DNA from: Serripes groenlandicus
Taxonomy: Eukaryota; Mollusca; Bivalvia; Cardiida; Cardiidae
DNA length: 64,000 nucleotides
Direction: 5' to 3'
Assembly: GCA_031761405.1 (NCBI GenBank)
Contig: JASEVX010000011.1
Span: 21,665,996 to 21,729,995, forward strand
Below the pieces are notes generated by a model. The model was given only the letters and a program-made list of their open reading frames with translations. It ran no database searches and was not told the DNA's origin. This document shows positions 43,735-56,209 of this stretch, piece after piece (the first letter of the stretch is position 1; the number at the start of each line of letters is the position of its first letter). The position numbers were made by a program, and so were the translations under genes.

Positions 43735-44465
43735 AAAGCTTAACTTAACACAAGTAAGTTTTTCTCTGCCAAAGAAGGCTTTAATTATCCCAAGAAAGCT
43801 TTACTTCACCTGAGAAAGCTTTACTTAACCAAAGAAAGCTTTAATCCGCACAAGAAAGCTGTTATTAACCCAGAAAGTCACTCGTAACCCAAGAAGATGT
43901 TTCTTCAACCAAGAAAGCTTTATTTACACTTAACACAAGCTTGCTTAACTTATAACCTAATAAAACTAACTTAACCCTTGAAAGCTTTACTCCGCCAACG
44001 AAAGCTTACATTAAAACAATAACGCTTTACTGCATCCAAGAATGCTTTACTTAACCTAAGAAAGCTTTATTTAATCCAAGCATGCATTAATCTACCCAAG
44101 AAACCTACACTCGACCAAAAAAGCTTTATTAACGGAAGAAGCTTTATTTAACTAATTGAAGGTTTACTTCACCCAAGAAAGCCGTAATTGACACAAGAAA
44201 ATGTTTTACTCCGCCATAGAAAGATTAAATAAACCAAAGAAAAAATTAAATAAACTAAAGAAAGCTTTACTTAACTCCAGACTCCAGAAAGCTTTATTCC
44301 CCCCCCCCCCCCCCCCCCCCCTCCCCTCCACACCCACGAAGGCTTTATATAACTCAAGAAATCTTTACTTCAACCAAGAAAGCTTTGCTTCAATCAAGTA
44401 AGCTTTTGCTTCAAACAAGAAAGCTTTACTTTACACAAGAAAGCTTTACTTCAACCAAGAAACGT
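43735..44465 (+). repeat. ~20-bp minisatellite (AAGAAAGCTTTACTTAACCC)
   Basis: About 36 units are present, most with an AAGCTT hexamer, length 18-25 bp. A poly-C tract of about 20 residues interrupts it at 44300-44320. It ends close to the N gap. Confidence 0.93.
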
Positions 44466-44481
44466 TGTTTTCAAACATTGG

Positions 44482-44681
44482 NNNNNNNNNNNNNNNNNNN
44501 NNNNNNNNNNNNNNNNNNNNNNNNNNNNNNNNNNNNNNNNNNNNNNNNNNNNNNNNNNNNNNNNNNNNNNNNNNNNNNNNNNNNNNNNNNNNNNNNNNNN
44601 NNNNNNNNNNNNNNNNNNNNNNNNNNNNNNNNNNNNNNNNNNNNNNNNNNNNNNNNNNNNNNNNNNNNNNNNNNNNNNNNN
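44482..44681. other. Assembly gap, 200 N
   Basis: Exactly 200 unknown bases, a size that suggests a placeholder. It sits between the minisatellite and the right half of a TTAA element. Confidence 0.99.
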
Positions 44682-44846
44682 ACAAAACAAGAAATTGCAC
44701 AAAACATGCAATTTCTCCTTTTTCCACAATGTTTTCCACTTTTTGTCATAGGTATAAATCCATTCAATTATGGAGATTTTCTATGTTTTGACAAAATACG
44801 TTCAAAGTCGTCTGCTGCAGAATTGTCGTATGAGGGAAAGGGTTAA
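44682..44846. mobile_element. Right half of a TTAA-type MITE
   Basis: AGAAATTGCACAAAACATGC, TTCTCCTTTTTCCACAATG, AGTCGTCTGCTGCAGAATTG and GAGGGAAAGGGTTAA follow the 1735-1964 element. The left half is in the gap. Confidence 0.8.
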
Positions 44847-45149
44847 AGAAAAACACAGATAAGAGACAAAAGGGATTTCAGTGTTATATAATTTCCTTTA
44901 TCTCTGTAAAAGGCAAATGTTTTCAATGTTTGTTGATCAAAACAAGTCCTTCAAAACCTTACCCCAAAAAAAAAAGACTTCACAACAGGATATCTATATA
45001 TAGCATTTCCAAAAGTATAAAAAAAATATACTTGTTTATGTTATGCTGAATATCTCATAACTGGGTGTGTTTTTAGATAGAATCTTTTAAAAAAGTTTTT
45101 CATACAAAAATTATTGCAAAAAATAAATAACTAATTTATCTATTCTTTT
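44847..45149. other. AT-rich spacer, no gene seen
   Basis: No recognisable feature. Confidence 0.4.
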
Positions 45150-45559
45150 TTAATCCTTTCCAATGCCTCCGTGGCGGATAGCTTTTTGGAAACATGGCGG
45201 CAAAAGTAGAAATTGCTTGAAACTAGCAATTTCTTCTTAATGCCACTATGTTTTCAACTCTTTTAAGTAATTATACTTATATTTATGGAGTTTTAGCAAG
45301 ACATTTTCAAAGTTGTCTGCTGCAGATTTGTTGTATGTGGAAAATTTGCCCATTTTCCCACATACAACAAATTTGCAGCAGACGACTTTGAGAACAATGA
45401 GTAAAACATATGGAAAGTCTCCATAAATGAAAGAACAATTATTGAATAAAGTATAGAAAATATTGTGGCAATTTCTCTTTGTGCCACAATGTATTCAAAG
45501 TTGTCTGATGCAGAGGCGTCTAAAAAAGTATGTATGTAGGCGATAACTTTTAAGGTTAA
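45150..45559. mobile_element. Two TTAA-type MITEs head to head
   Basis: The first copy (from TTAATCCTTTCCAATGCC) ends at CTGCTGCAGATTTGTTGTAT; an inverted second copy starts CATACAACAAATTTGCAGCA. Together they make a ~400-bp cruciform-prone structure. The second ends worn near GGTTAA at 45556. Confidence 0.75.
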
Positions 45560-45708
45560 CCCTTTCCCTCATATAGACACTTTCTTACGCCTCTCCAGCA
45601 GACAGCTTTTTGAAAACATAGTGACAAAAGAAGAAATTGCTCAAAACCACCAATTTCTTCTTTTGACACAATGTTTTCCACTTTTAGCAGAATGAAGGAA
45701 AGGGTTAA
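45556..45708. mobile_element. Short TTAA-type MITE with internal deletion
   Basis: TTAACCCTTTCCCTCATATA to GAAGGAAAGGGTTAA is 153 bp with clean TTAA on both sides. The right CTGCTGCAG arm is missing. Confidence 0.85.
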
Positions 45709-45722
45709 AGAAAGCTTTTTAC

Positions 45723-46870
45723 TAGGGATGGCAACGAATACCAAAATTAGTATTCGAATATTCAATCTCAAGATATTCGAATATTCGAATATTCGACCCA
45801 TTTGCGCATGCTTACCAAAGAAAGACTTTTTTAATTCTTTATTTGTCCAGTGTACTCGCATTTGACGTTTCCGTTACACCGATGAATTCGTATGAAAAAA
45901 TACGTTGGTAAAGTGCGCAGATTTTAACTAATTGATCCCATTCTTAATGTATTGTTCGAAACATTTAGCTCTGATTACCCTGTTTACAACTGAGGTTTAA
46001 TCTTTCTCTTGCTGCATATAACTGAACTATTGTTGAAATGCTGTTGTAAATGACATATTGATGTTTGTTTGTTTTGCTCGGTAGTTACAGAAGGGTTATC
46101 TATGTATCTAGATGGATGTTTGTTTTGTAGATGATTGCGGAGGTTGGTTGTGGTAGGACAGCTCCGCCTCACACAGAGTACATGATGCTATTTTCTCAGA
46201 TCGGCGGAAATACTTCCAAACTATAAACGGCGTAACAGGCATTGTTGAAATCAAATATTACGTACTAATGTCAAGATATTTCAAAACTGATGTGGCTATG
46301 CAGATCGAATTTTCGAGTATTTATGAACAAAATGAATAGCAACAATTATCTGCAAATAAAAGGTTTTATTTGAACAGTTTGATACTTGCTACATATCTGC
46401 ATGTTCGCAATTACCAATCAAGGCTTCTTTTATTATACAAAATGTGAAATACAACGCTACTTAATTAGTAACAGTTTGTTTATCAAAACAATTAACGAAA
46501 CCGGATAATAACACCTCAAATATTGTCTGATTGATGCCTCATTCTAAAAAGCGGTAACTACATAGAATCAACTGTGAAGTTACGATGTTTTGGAACGAAA
46601 ACATATGTATTATATCGATCACACTTATAGCCTAAAGCAGGGATTATCAGTTTGACATGTTATACAATATATTGACACTTTATAAACAACGCGTAAAATA
46701 GACCATCGATAACCCTTTACCTACAGTTTATGAAAAAAATAAACAAGCAGAAATTAAATTTTTATTTTTTAGTGTTGAAAATCCTGATTTCATCGAATAT
46801 TCGAACCATGATATAGTATTCTAATATTCGACCGTATGATCGAATATTCGAATATTCGTTGCCATCCCTA
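45723..46870 (-). mobile_element. hAT-like transposon relic with perfect 8-bp duplication
   Basis: Ends TAGGGATGGCAACGAATA and TATTCGTTGCCATCCCTA are exact inverses. CTTTTTAC flanks both sides (45715-45722 and 46871-46878). Inside, a BED-finger relic lies on the minus strand. It is 1148 bp, too short for a full hAT transposase. The ends are related to the element at 7443. Confidence 0.93.
45984..46190 (-). pseudogene. hAT transposase BED zinc-finger remnant
   Basis: On the minus strand, CTLC at 46182-46171 supplies a Cys pair, and TTTNLRNHLQNKHPSRY downstream supplies the asparagine-leucine-x-x-histidine and lysine-histidine end of a BED-type finger. The two halves are in different frames, so the gene is broken between them. 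After the finger about 40 low-information residues follow to a stop. BED fingers head hAT-family transposases and bind the element ends. The position inside an element with hAT ends supports the call. The catalytic domain is absent. Confidence 0.75.
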
Positions 46871-46896
46871 CTTTTTACCTCAAAACCATTGAAAAT

Positions 46897-47115
46897 TCAA
46901 ATTGATCTCATATAGGCATTTTCTGAAGCTTTTTGAAAAGTTTGAACATGTTGACAAAAGAAGAAATTGCTCAAAACAAGCAATTTCTCATTTTGTCACA
47001 ATGTTTCAAACTCTATTTAATTATTGTACTGTCATTTTAAGGGAGTTTCCAATTTTTTTGATAAATGCTTTCAAAGTCGTCTGCCGCAGATTTCTTGTAT
47101 GTGGGAAAGGGTTAA
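46897..47115. mobile_element. TTAA-type MITE at the edge of duplication copy 2
   Basis: GAAGAAATTGCTCAAAACAA and GCAATTTCTCATTTTGTCAC form the centre; AGTCGTCTGCCGCAGATTTC and GTGGGAAAGGGTTAA the right end. The duplicated block starts about six bases later. Confidence 0.8.
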
Positions 47116-47208
47116 GAGTCAAATTTTAGAACATTTATATTAGGTTGTATATCAAATCAAATGCATTAGATATATATTGATTAGGACAAACAGGTAACTC
47201 CAAAACTA

Positions 47209-48083
47209 TGTCCCTGCAGGACTGTGTGGGTGATAGACAAGGGATTAGAAACTTTCAGCCATTGCTATGTCCCTGCAGGACTGTGTGGGTGATAAACAAG
47301 GCATCAGACCCTTTCCGCCATTGCTATGTCCCTGCAGCACTGTGTGGGTAATAAATAAGGGATCAGACCGTTTCAGCCATTACTATGTCCCTGCAGCACG
47401 TGTGTGATAAATAATGGATCAGACCCTTTCTGCCATTGCTATGTCACTGCAGGACTGTGTGGGTAATAAATAAGGGATCAGACCGTTTCAGCCATTACTA
47501 TGTCCCTGCAGCACTGTGTGGGTGATAAACAAGGGATCAGAGCCTTTCAGCCATTGCTATGTTCCTGCAGGACTGTGTGGGTGATAAACAAGGGATCACA
47601 CCCTTTCAACCATTGCTATGTCCTGCAGCACTGTGTGTGTGATAAGCAATGGATCAGACCCTTTCAGTCATTGCCATGTCCTTGCAGGACTGTGTGTGTG
47701 ATAAGCAATGGATCAGACCCTTTCAGTCATTGCCATGTACCTGCAGGACTGTGTGTGTGATAAGCAATGAATCAGACCCTTTAAGTCATGGCTATGTCCC
47801 TGCAGGACTGTGTGTGTGATAAACAAGGGATCAGACCCTTTCAGCAACTGCTATGTCCCTGCAGGACTGTGTGTGTGATAAGCAAAGGATCAGACCCTTT
47901 CAGCCATTGCTATGTCCCTGCAGCACTGTGTGGTTGATAAGCAATGGATCAGACCCTTTCAGCCATTGCTGTTCCTGCAGCACTGTGTGGGTGATAAACA
48001 AGGGATCAGACCCTTTCAGCCATTGCTATGTCCCTGCAGCACTGTGTGGGTGATACACAAGGGGTGAACCTCTTTCAGCCATT
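47209..48083 (+). repeat. 59-bp tandem satellite, copy 2
   Basis: The same unit order as copy 1 for the first ~830 bp, then five fewer units. The offset between copies changes by 295 bp, which is 5 x 59. Confidence 0.95.
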
Positions 48084-48569
48084 GCTGAGTGAACACATTT
48101 TGCAATTAACTTAGACCCTTACCGGCATTAATGTTTTGAAACAGAATATTCCCAAATTTTTCTGTCTGAATTTTGGAAGTCTTGGAGATCGCTCTGGCTT
48201 CACCACTTCTCTTACATTCTGTTTTGGTTCCCATAGTTTTGCTTTTGATAAAATGTTATTGGAAAAGAAGCAAATCTTCACTACAAACACGAGAGGTTAT
48301 TGCTCCTTTTTAATCAATGCTTTATCAATTTTCAACAATGATTTCCATCCAGTGTTTAGTGCTATCGTAAACTTTTACACCAGCATATGTTGTATATGGA
48401 TGATTTTTGTGTGTTTTATGCCGCCATCAACAATTGTTCAGTATAAATATCACTGCATCTGCTGGGTAAGTTACCAGTACTACTGGTCCATTTATCGTGA
48501 CACCAGCCAGTGCTAAACCCCCAACCCTGAGGGCCATGGAGGGCAGCTACTATTACCATTTTTAAATAC

Positions 48570-48799
48570 TTAACCCTTTCCCTCATATAGACGCTTTCTG
48601 ATGCCTCTGCAGCAGAGGGCTTTATGAAAACATAGTAACAAAAGAAGAAATTGCACAAAACGTGCAATTTCTCCTTTTGTCACAATGTTTTCCACTTTTA
48701 GTCATAGGTTATCCATTCAATTATAGAGATTTTCCATTATTTGACAAAATATGTTCAAAGACATCTGCTGCAGAATTGTTGTATGAGGGAAAGGGCTAA
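48570..48799. mobile_element. TTAA-type MITE nested in SINE, copy 2
   Basis: Equivalent of 1735-1964, including the decayed CTAA at the right. The insertion therefore predates the segmental duplication. Confidence 0.88.
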
Positions 48800-49540
48800 G
48801 TATGACCCAGCCAGGGATGGAACAGGAGGCGGACGGTCTACCACTACACTAGCGAGGTGGTCTGTTGTATATGGACAGTCATACGTTTAAAATAGAAATG
48901 GTAAACTTGTCTCTGAGTCTAAATCTGGTTCCTTATTCATCTTGTTCCCTTTCTATCCTGTATACTATGAGTTTAATCAAAAGAGATTTGCTTGATCAAT
49001 TAAGCCAGTTACATTGTTTCCTTAGGTACACAAATTATTTATACAGAAGAAGTAGTTACATGTATCATCCTTTTTCATCAAAGTTTCTGTAAGTAACTAA
49101 GTTACTGCTATGAGTATGATCAGTCGTGTACATGTATCAAAATAGTACTGACTGTAAAATTAAATTTGCCAAAAACTGTCGTGATACTATTTGTAGATTG
49201 TGTTTATATATATATTACTGATAATGTCCCTCATCCAACTACTGGTACCGTCCAAATATATCTCAAGTTAAACAAACAAATTATCACAAAACTTAAGATT
49301 TAGCTAAATTTTTCGATAAATATATTGTTGTTGCAAATCCATCGTATCTGCCGTCTCCTTGTTATAATGTCTTTGCCGCACTTTGTTTTTCTTGCCATGA
49401 AAACAGGATTTGATTTTTGTTTGATTTTAAGTTAAGTAACACAAAATTTAATGATTACATTATCCTTTTTCATCCATTTAATTACAACAACACCCTAAAG
49501 AGGATGTTTAAAGTAGCTGTTTTAATAATACACATTGCCT

Positions 49541-49770
49541 TTTACCCTTTCCCACTTGCAGACACATTCAAACGCAGTTGCAGCAGATGACTTTTGAAAA
49601 CATTGAGGCAAAAGGAGAAATTGCTCATGATGAGCAATTTCTCCTTTTGCCACGATGTTTACAACTCTATTTAATGATTATACTCTCATTTATGGAGATA
49701 TTTCACATTTTTGCCAAAATGTTTCATAGTCGTCTGCTGCAAATTTGTCATATATGTGCGGAAGGGTTAA
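49541..49770. mobile_element. TTAA-type MITE, copy 2 of 2734-2961
   Basis: TTTACCCTTTCCCACTTGCA to GCGGAAGGGTTAA, with the same central foldback. Confidence 0.85.
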
Positions 49771-50405
49771 ATAAAATGCTTGTTAATAAAATTGATAGCA
49801 ACACAAGCAGACTTGCTCATTAGGGATTGAGAACTATCTGTACTATCGTGAATGTGAAACAGTCGTTATAAATCAACACAAAAAAAGTGACAAATGAGAA
49901 GCACTGATTAGTGTATTTCTACATACTGGCTCCTCCCACACTCCATGAATGACAGATAATCAAATGAAATAAACATGTACATCATCAAGAAATAAGTATA
50001 TTCAAAATGGATTTATGGCTTAAGTTTTGATTTCTGGTATAATATATGCATGATTTTACTGGTTAACCAGAATGCCTTCCTTGTTCAATATAAGAATAAC
50101 GAATCAATTTTTCGGGCATTACTAAGGATTGCCAAATCTTCAGTCGTAAAAATGCCAAATATGTTTGTTAATGAGAGCAGCAGAGGTCCAAATAAGGAGG
50201 GGTTTGCAGTTCTTTTCCACACAATATCTCTCTTACTGAGACGATTCTTTTGAGTACCAACAACATAGGGTTAGCGGATAAAATAAGTAGTTTAGAACAA
50301 GCAAACAGCTCCTTATCTAGAGTTCTGATTATTCCTGAGGTAAAGCAGGAGGTAGATATTACTTTTCATTACAATTGAAAGTGTTTCAGGTCAGAGCGAT
50401 TCAGT

Positions 50406-50640
50406 TTAATCCTTTTCTACCTGCACACTCATGTTGATACATCTGCAACAGACAACTTTTGTAAACATTGTGACAAAAAGAAAAAATACTCATGTCGTCA
50501 TGGATGAGCATTTCATTTTGCCACAATGTTTTCAATTCTAGTCTATACAATTATTATACTGTCATTTAGAGATTTTCCATATTTTGTCTAAATGTTTTCA
50601 TAGTTAACTTCGGCAAAATGCAAGTGCTAAAGGATTTTAA
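50406..50640. mobile_element. Degenerate TTAA-type MITE, copy 2 of 3621-3825
   Basis: About 30 bp longer than copy 1 in the right half (TCTATACAATTATTATACTG is present here only), so copy 1 suffered a deletion. Confidence 0.7.
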
Positions 50641-52153
50641 GACTTTACAGGTCTTTGATTCAACAAATCATGTTTTTTTACCAATTTAATTTAGTTTCTA
50701 TTCAGATTGCTTCTCTTTTAATAGAACATGTTGCCTGTAAGCTATATAATTTACAAAAACATGATTTTGAAGAAGTTAAGGTACAATACTTTGTTCTTGT
50801 ATGTCAAAAATGAATGAATAAACAAATAACGAAAACAGAAATTTCGCAAAATTCTCCTTTCGGGAAATTCGGATAGACAATAAACTGTCAGTGTCCATCA
50901 ACTAAGTGAACGTATTTTGTTGTTTATTATCTTAAAACGGATAACAATCAATAATCCCTTTTCATATTCAATTAACACGTATAAGTTAGAACAACTAAAC
51001 TTACCATGCGTTTCAAAACATGTCAACAACAAAATGCCGCTCCTTGTTTTAAAATGTGTTTACTAAAATGTTTCATCCTTTGACTTGTTTTGTCATTTTC
51101 GATTATCGTTCTTGGCGCTTTTATGGCCCGCTTGGTTAAACAAATATCGTACCCCAGCTACTTTCCGAACTCTGTTCTAATATTTCCATCGATCAAGACA
51201 TTTAGGTTTTAGCCAAAGACCTAATAATCAAAATTTTGGTTACTTTATGAAAATGGAATAATGTAACGGGTCACAGTTATTCCATCGGTTAGGGCTAATT
51301 AGATCTTACGATAGACCAGTATTTGAAAGACCCTGAATAGACTGTAATAACTTATAGGCTTATACAAAACTATAAATGAACGCTTAAATTGTTTGAAAAT
51401 CAAAGATTGTTGAGTCAATTGTCACAAATTGCTCATGTGTGTAGGGGAATTTGAATATCTTTGTTAACATTATTATATAAAATAGCATCTAAGTTGTTTC
51501 TTTGGGTGACGGTGGAAACGTCGAATGTCTAAAGCGACGAATTAATAAAACAGAACAAAATGGGAGTGGAAACGTCGAAAAGGAAAATGTATAGCCTACA
51601 TATAATTGTTTTAATTATATACCACAATTAAGAGTTTCCACTCCCATTTAAGAAGCGATATTAGTAATATTTATTTGTGTCTTGTTTGTAGCAGGGTCTT
51701 TCAAAATACTATTTGAAAGACCCTGTTTGTAGTTAATTGAAGTGATATTTGATGATTTAATGTTGTCATGAGGCGTCTGCTGTTGAACACTTTTTTATTG
51801 GGAAAAGGATTATCACAGTATATAGTTTGGAAACTCTCTTTAAATGAGAACAAATATTGAATAAAGTTGAAAACATTCCGACAAAAGGTGAATTTGATTT
51901 AATGTTGTCATGAGTCGTCTGCTGTTGAAAACGGTTTTTTTTATGGCTGAGGGGGATAAGGGCTATGCAGAATGAAGGATTGGTTAGAACTGCCTCGGTG
52001 GTGTAATGGTTATGATGTCCGCCCCGAGAGCGGGCGACCAGTGTTTAATCCACGGTTGGGTCATACAAAAGACTTGAAAGTGGTAGTATGTATTTCACTC
52101 TATGGTGCGAAGTGTTGCAGGCGAGTGAACTGGCGTAAGGATAAAGCTTCAAA

Positions 52154-52401
52154 TCGAGGGCTTGGCGTGAATCGGTTGTAACTAAAAACCTATTTTGAGA
52201 TCCCTGGTTTAGGGGCAATTTTGACCCCTTTGTAAACAATGCAAATTTAGGTGCCATTGCTCAGAACGAGCAATGGCACCTAAATTTCCATTGTTTACCA
52301 AGAAAAATGATTTAACGCTTATAAAGACTTTATAGCGAAGTGATTAACCTTGGTAAAAAATTAGCAATTTTAGTTACAACCGTTTCACGCCAAGCCCTCG
52401 A
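52154..52401. mobile_element. Foldback element, copy 2 of 5364-5585
   Basis: The central palindrome GGTGCCATTGCTCAGAACGA followed by GCAATGGCACC is complete here. Confidence 0.88.
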
Positions 52402-53284
52402 TATCTTTGTCTAGATGTTTTTATATTCGTCTGCTGCAGATTTTGTTATAGGTGGGGCGGGGTAAATAGGGCGACCGAGTTTTGAGAGCCGTCGCCCTGG
52501 ATTCCCGCCCTATTGTGGTTGTTGTTGTGCCAGAGGACAAAGTCAGTTAAGTGATATAGTAATAATGACCCAATGATCGAGAATAGGCATGCTGTCTTCG
52601 TGTCAATGTTGAATGACTGTTGAAATAACATTTAGATAAAATTCGCTTATGCTTGCCTTTAACCTCGTTAAAAAAATATCAATTTAAGTTACAACCGTTT
52701 CACGCCAAGCCCTCGAAATCAGCACTGATAAAATACACAGGAAACGCCGTAAAACAGTTGTAACTCATCTGTTTCACGAAAGAGTTATATGTGACATATA
52801 GATATACATTTTGAAATTGCTATTAAACTGCCACTGTTAGTGATAAGTTTGATACAATGATTTACGTCTGAAAGTAAGCCAACATGCATGTACATCTTTT
52901 ATATATATAGTTGAATTTATTTATTCAAAGAACCATGTGGCAACAAGTTACAAGTTACAAAAAAAGCAACATTAAACATACACAAAATTACACGTGAAAC
53001 ATGGCAGTACATGTGTATCATTTTTTTAAACCAAACATATCAGATCTAGAAGCACGTGCACGCTATCAGAGCACTAGATGAGGGGCATAATTCATGTTCT
53101 TCAATCAGTATCAGAACTCCGAACCATCAAAAGACTAAGGTCTGAAATAATATGGATAGTTTTTCTACCATACGCCTACTTAATATCAGGGACGTAGATT
53201 TACGTCCCTGTTAATATCAACGAGCTTTAGTATCGGAATTAACCGTGCATCCGTGATCTAAGTGCATCCTGCAAGATACGTATT

Positions 53285-54359
53285 GTATCCTGTGATTGTT
53301 CCTTTCCTGGAATGTTCGATTTAAAAACCACATTGACCAACAGGGAAGATATGTCTATACATTGGCCTTTTCGGACTGGTCCTTTTCGCTTTTGGGCCTT
53401 TTTGGTCCTGATTCATAGAAATATGGACCCTGATTGTAGGCCTACTTGCCGTGCGAATGTGAAGGTTAATTGTACATTGATTGATGATCAATGCTGGCAT
53501 TGTGAACCTGGCAAATGAAATTGTCTTTTTTTTATCAATTAATGGCCACATTCAACAAATTGAATATTATCCCAGGAGGGTGTTTCATGGAAAACACGAG
53601 AGTGTGTAGGCCTACAGAGCATGGTTTTGATTGCTTGGTGTTTTACGTCGCTTCAAACAATATTTCATTTATATCTTGGCGTTTCCTTGATAAATTACAA
53701 GTACTACTGGTCCACTTATCCTAACATCAGCCAGTCAGTCGAAATGCCAACTTCGCGACCCTTCGCGACGAGGAGGGCAGCAACTTCTATAGTTTTTAAA
53801 GTCTTTGGTATGACCCAACCGGGATCGAACCCACGACATCCGCACCTGAGACGAAAGCTATACCAGCGCAAGATTAAACCAAAGGTAAAAACATTACAGA
53901 GTCTCAGAGTTATTGGTTCGTCGGCCTTGGGGTTTATGCCCATTTCGTCTAATCCCATTTCGTCTACACTTTTTGCACTTTGTCCCATTTCGTCTACACC
54001 CCGTTTACACCCCAGTGCCATTTCGTCTTAGATCAAGGTGACAGACAGTCCCTAAATAAGTTGCTAACACGCTAATTTAATACTTGACAAACATAATTTG
54101 TTTAAAATATGTGGGTTATACATACAGTGGACCCATACCAGAGCATCTTTTCATTTGAAATTGTGTTATTTTATCGTTCTATTTTTTTCAAAAACAGACC
54201 AAAACAAACTAACTGATTGGATAATTATCAACACTAATATTTTTTTAGACGTGTCGCATCTTAAATGAAGCAGGCAACCTGAATCTTCTCTGTTTGCAAA
54301 GTTCGAAGGCACATAACCTTTGAATTGTTATCTGATTATATTGGAATGTCATACTTACT
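53285..54359. other. ~1.08-kb sequence present only in copy 2
   Basis: Copy 1 joins GCAAGATACGTATT directly to TTAAAGCGACTG. Here ~1.08 kb separates them, ending exactly at the MITE's left end. It contains a SINE (53630-53880; GGATCGAACCCACGACAT) and clustered CCATTTCGTCTA repeats at 53938-54030. Small open frames in it have no recognisable domain. Confidence 0.75.
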
Positions 54360-54744
54360 TTAAAGCGACTGAAATCCAGATGGCACGAAAAAAAAAAAAA
54401 AAAAAAAAAGAAACTCGAATTCGCCCTAAATGTTATTCTTTATGTTATCCAAGTAAAACCAGGGTAGAAAATGTATCGGTTTTTTTATCAATAAAGTGAA
54501 CTTGAGTCGTTTTCAATTGTCCCGATGAAGGAGTTTCCTATTTAAAAATACTTACCCCGTTACTGACAGGGTAGAATTTGCGATGGAAAAAGTATCGAAA
54601 ACAAGAAAATCTCACCGATTATAGGGGTATGTAATATGTGTCAGTTATCATATTTTAATTGCCCCAAATACAAAAAACAACACTTATTTTCTTAAAATTT
54701 GATTTTTTTTCGACGGTTGGGTATCTGGAGTTCAGTCGCTTTAA
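54360..54744. mobile_element. MITE with AAAGCGACTGAA ends, copy 2
   Basis: Matches 6465-6847, with small differences in poly-A length. Confidence 0.8.
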
Positions 54745-55353
54745 GGGACTCATGGCATTCATTTCATATTACATGCTAAATACAAGATAATATATGTAAT
54801 GCATTGTATGCTAAATACCTTCAACGCTGAGCCATAAACACATACAATGTTAAATATACAAAACTGACTGTCTCCTCCCATTTGAACTACTATTTATAGT
54901 CATTATTTCTTGTGCTACAAATGTCCTGATCTGAAGCTAAATGCTTTAGTTTAAACTTATTTATTTTACATCGATTGCGAAACAAGCTTTAAGCTTATAT
55001 TTATCACGCTCGATGTCTGCTTCCTGGATACTTAACCAGTACTCGCGCCGTTTGTGTGGAAAAAACCCAAAGGCAGAACCCGCTCATCACGGGGATTCGA
55101 ACCCGGGACCTTTGGTACAAGATGCCGACGCTCTACCTCTGTACCACTGTCTTCTAAATGCTTTAATGTCAATGTAAGATGGAATGGCAATCTCCGTAGA
55201 AATATAGCTATGAATAGTAGACGAAATGGGAATAAGGGTGTAGACGAAATGGTTAGACGAAATGGGAAGTTACCGGCCTCGGATAGCATCGACTCAGCCA
55301 GTTGACATGATGCTTTTGGTCAGAGGTTCCATTTACGTGTTATGTGTTGGTAA

Positions 55354-56195
55354 TAGGGATGGGAACGAATATTCGAATATTTGAATACTGTTTTCGAATA
55401 AGAATATTCGTTTCAGTTAACGAGTTCTTATCATGTGTAACCAGACATCACCTTGACGACCGGTTTGTTCGATATTTTTTAATCAACACATGTATAAACG
55501 GGGACAGTCTGCATATAATTACGAAAGTGAAAGTAAAATTCCTTAAAACCCTCCCAGCTTAATCAAAACATAGTCGATGTTTACATCATAGACAGCTATT
55601 GCAACAATTAAATAAATCATATTTAACATCGCAATACTTCTGAAAAGTATGCAGCTTTTCTCTTTACCTCTTTAAAATCGAATTCACATCAGCGAACAAA
55701 TTGAATCGTCCGCCATTTTGTTTTCTTTCAACACGCGGTTTAATTGACTAGACGAAATCGGTAAAAAAAAAAAAAAAAAAAGAATATCACCCAACTCCCT
55801 ATGCTTTTTGTATGAATAAGATATATATAATTTTTTCGTTAATTATTTGATTCGGTTATAAATTCGGTAAACAAGATACACCTGAATGAATATATAAGGC
55901 TCAGAAAAACGTTGCGATTTGGGTGATCGTTTCGAGGTTTACATCAACTTGAAATTCAAATATATCTGTTGAGAAAAAAAGAGAGTGTATACGTTCAGTT
56001 GAAAACATGCAATATATACGTAAATAATATAGGCTTATACTTATACTTGGAAAATTGCCATTATTTGAAAAAGGAAATGGAAAGTACCAGTATTCGAATA
56101 AACCTGAAATCGGATACGACAAACGAATATTCGAATATATTCGAATAAGTTAAACGAATATTCGAATATCTTTTTCAGTATTCGTTCCCATCCCT
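55354..56195. mobile_element. Non-autonomous hAT-like element, copy 2
   Basis: Same ends and same GTTGGTAA / GTTGGTAC flanks as 7443-8240. It is ~44 bp longer mainly through TTGCAACAATTAAATAAATC-containing sequence missing from copy 1. Confidence 0.85.
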
Positions 56196-56209
56196 AGTTG
56201 GTACTTGGT

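Noticed and set aside
44385..44846. Frames spanning the N gap
   Set aside because: They run through unknown bases and repeat DNA and cannot be assessed.
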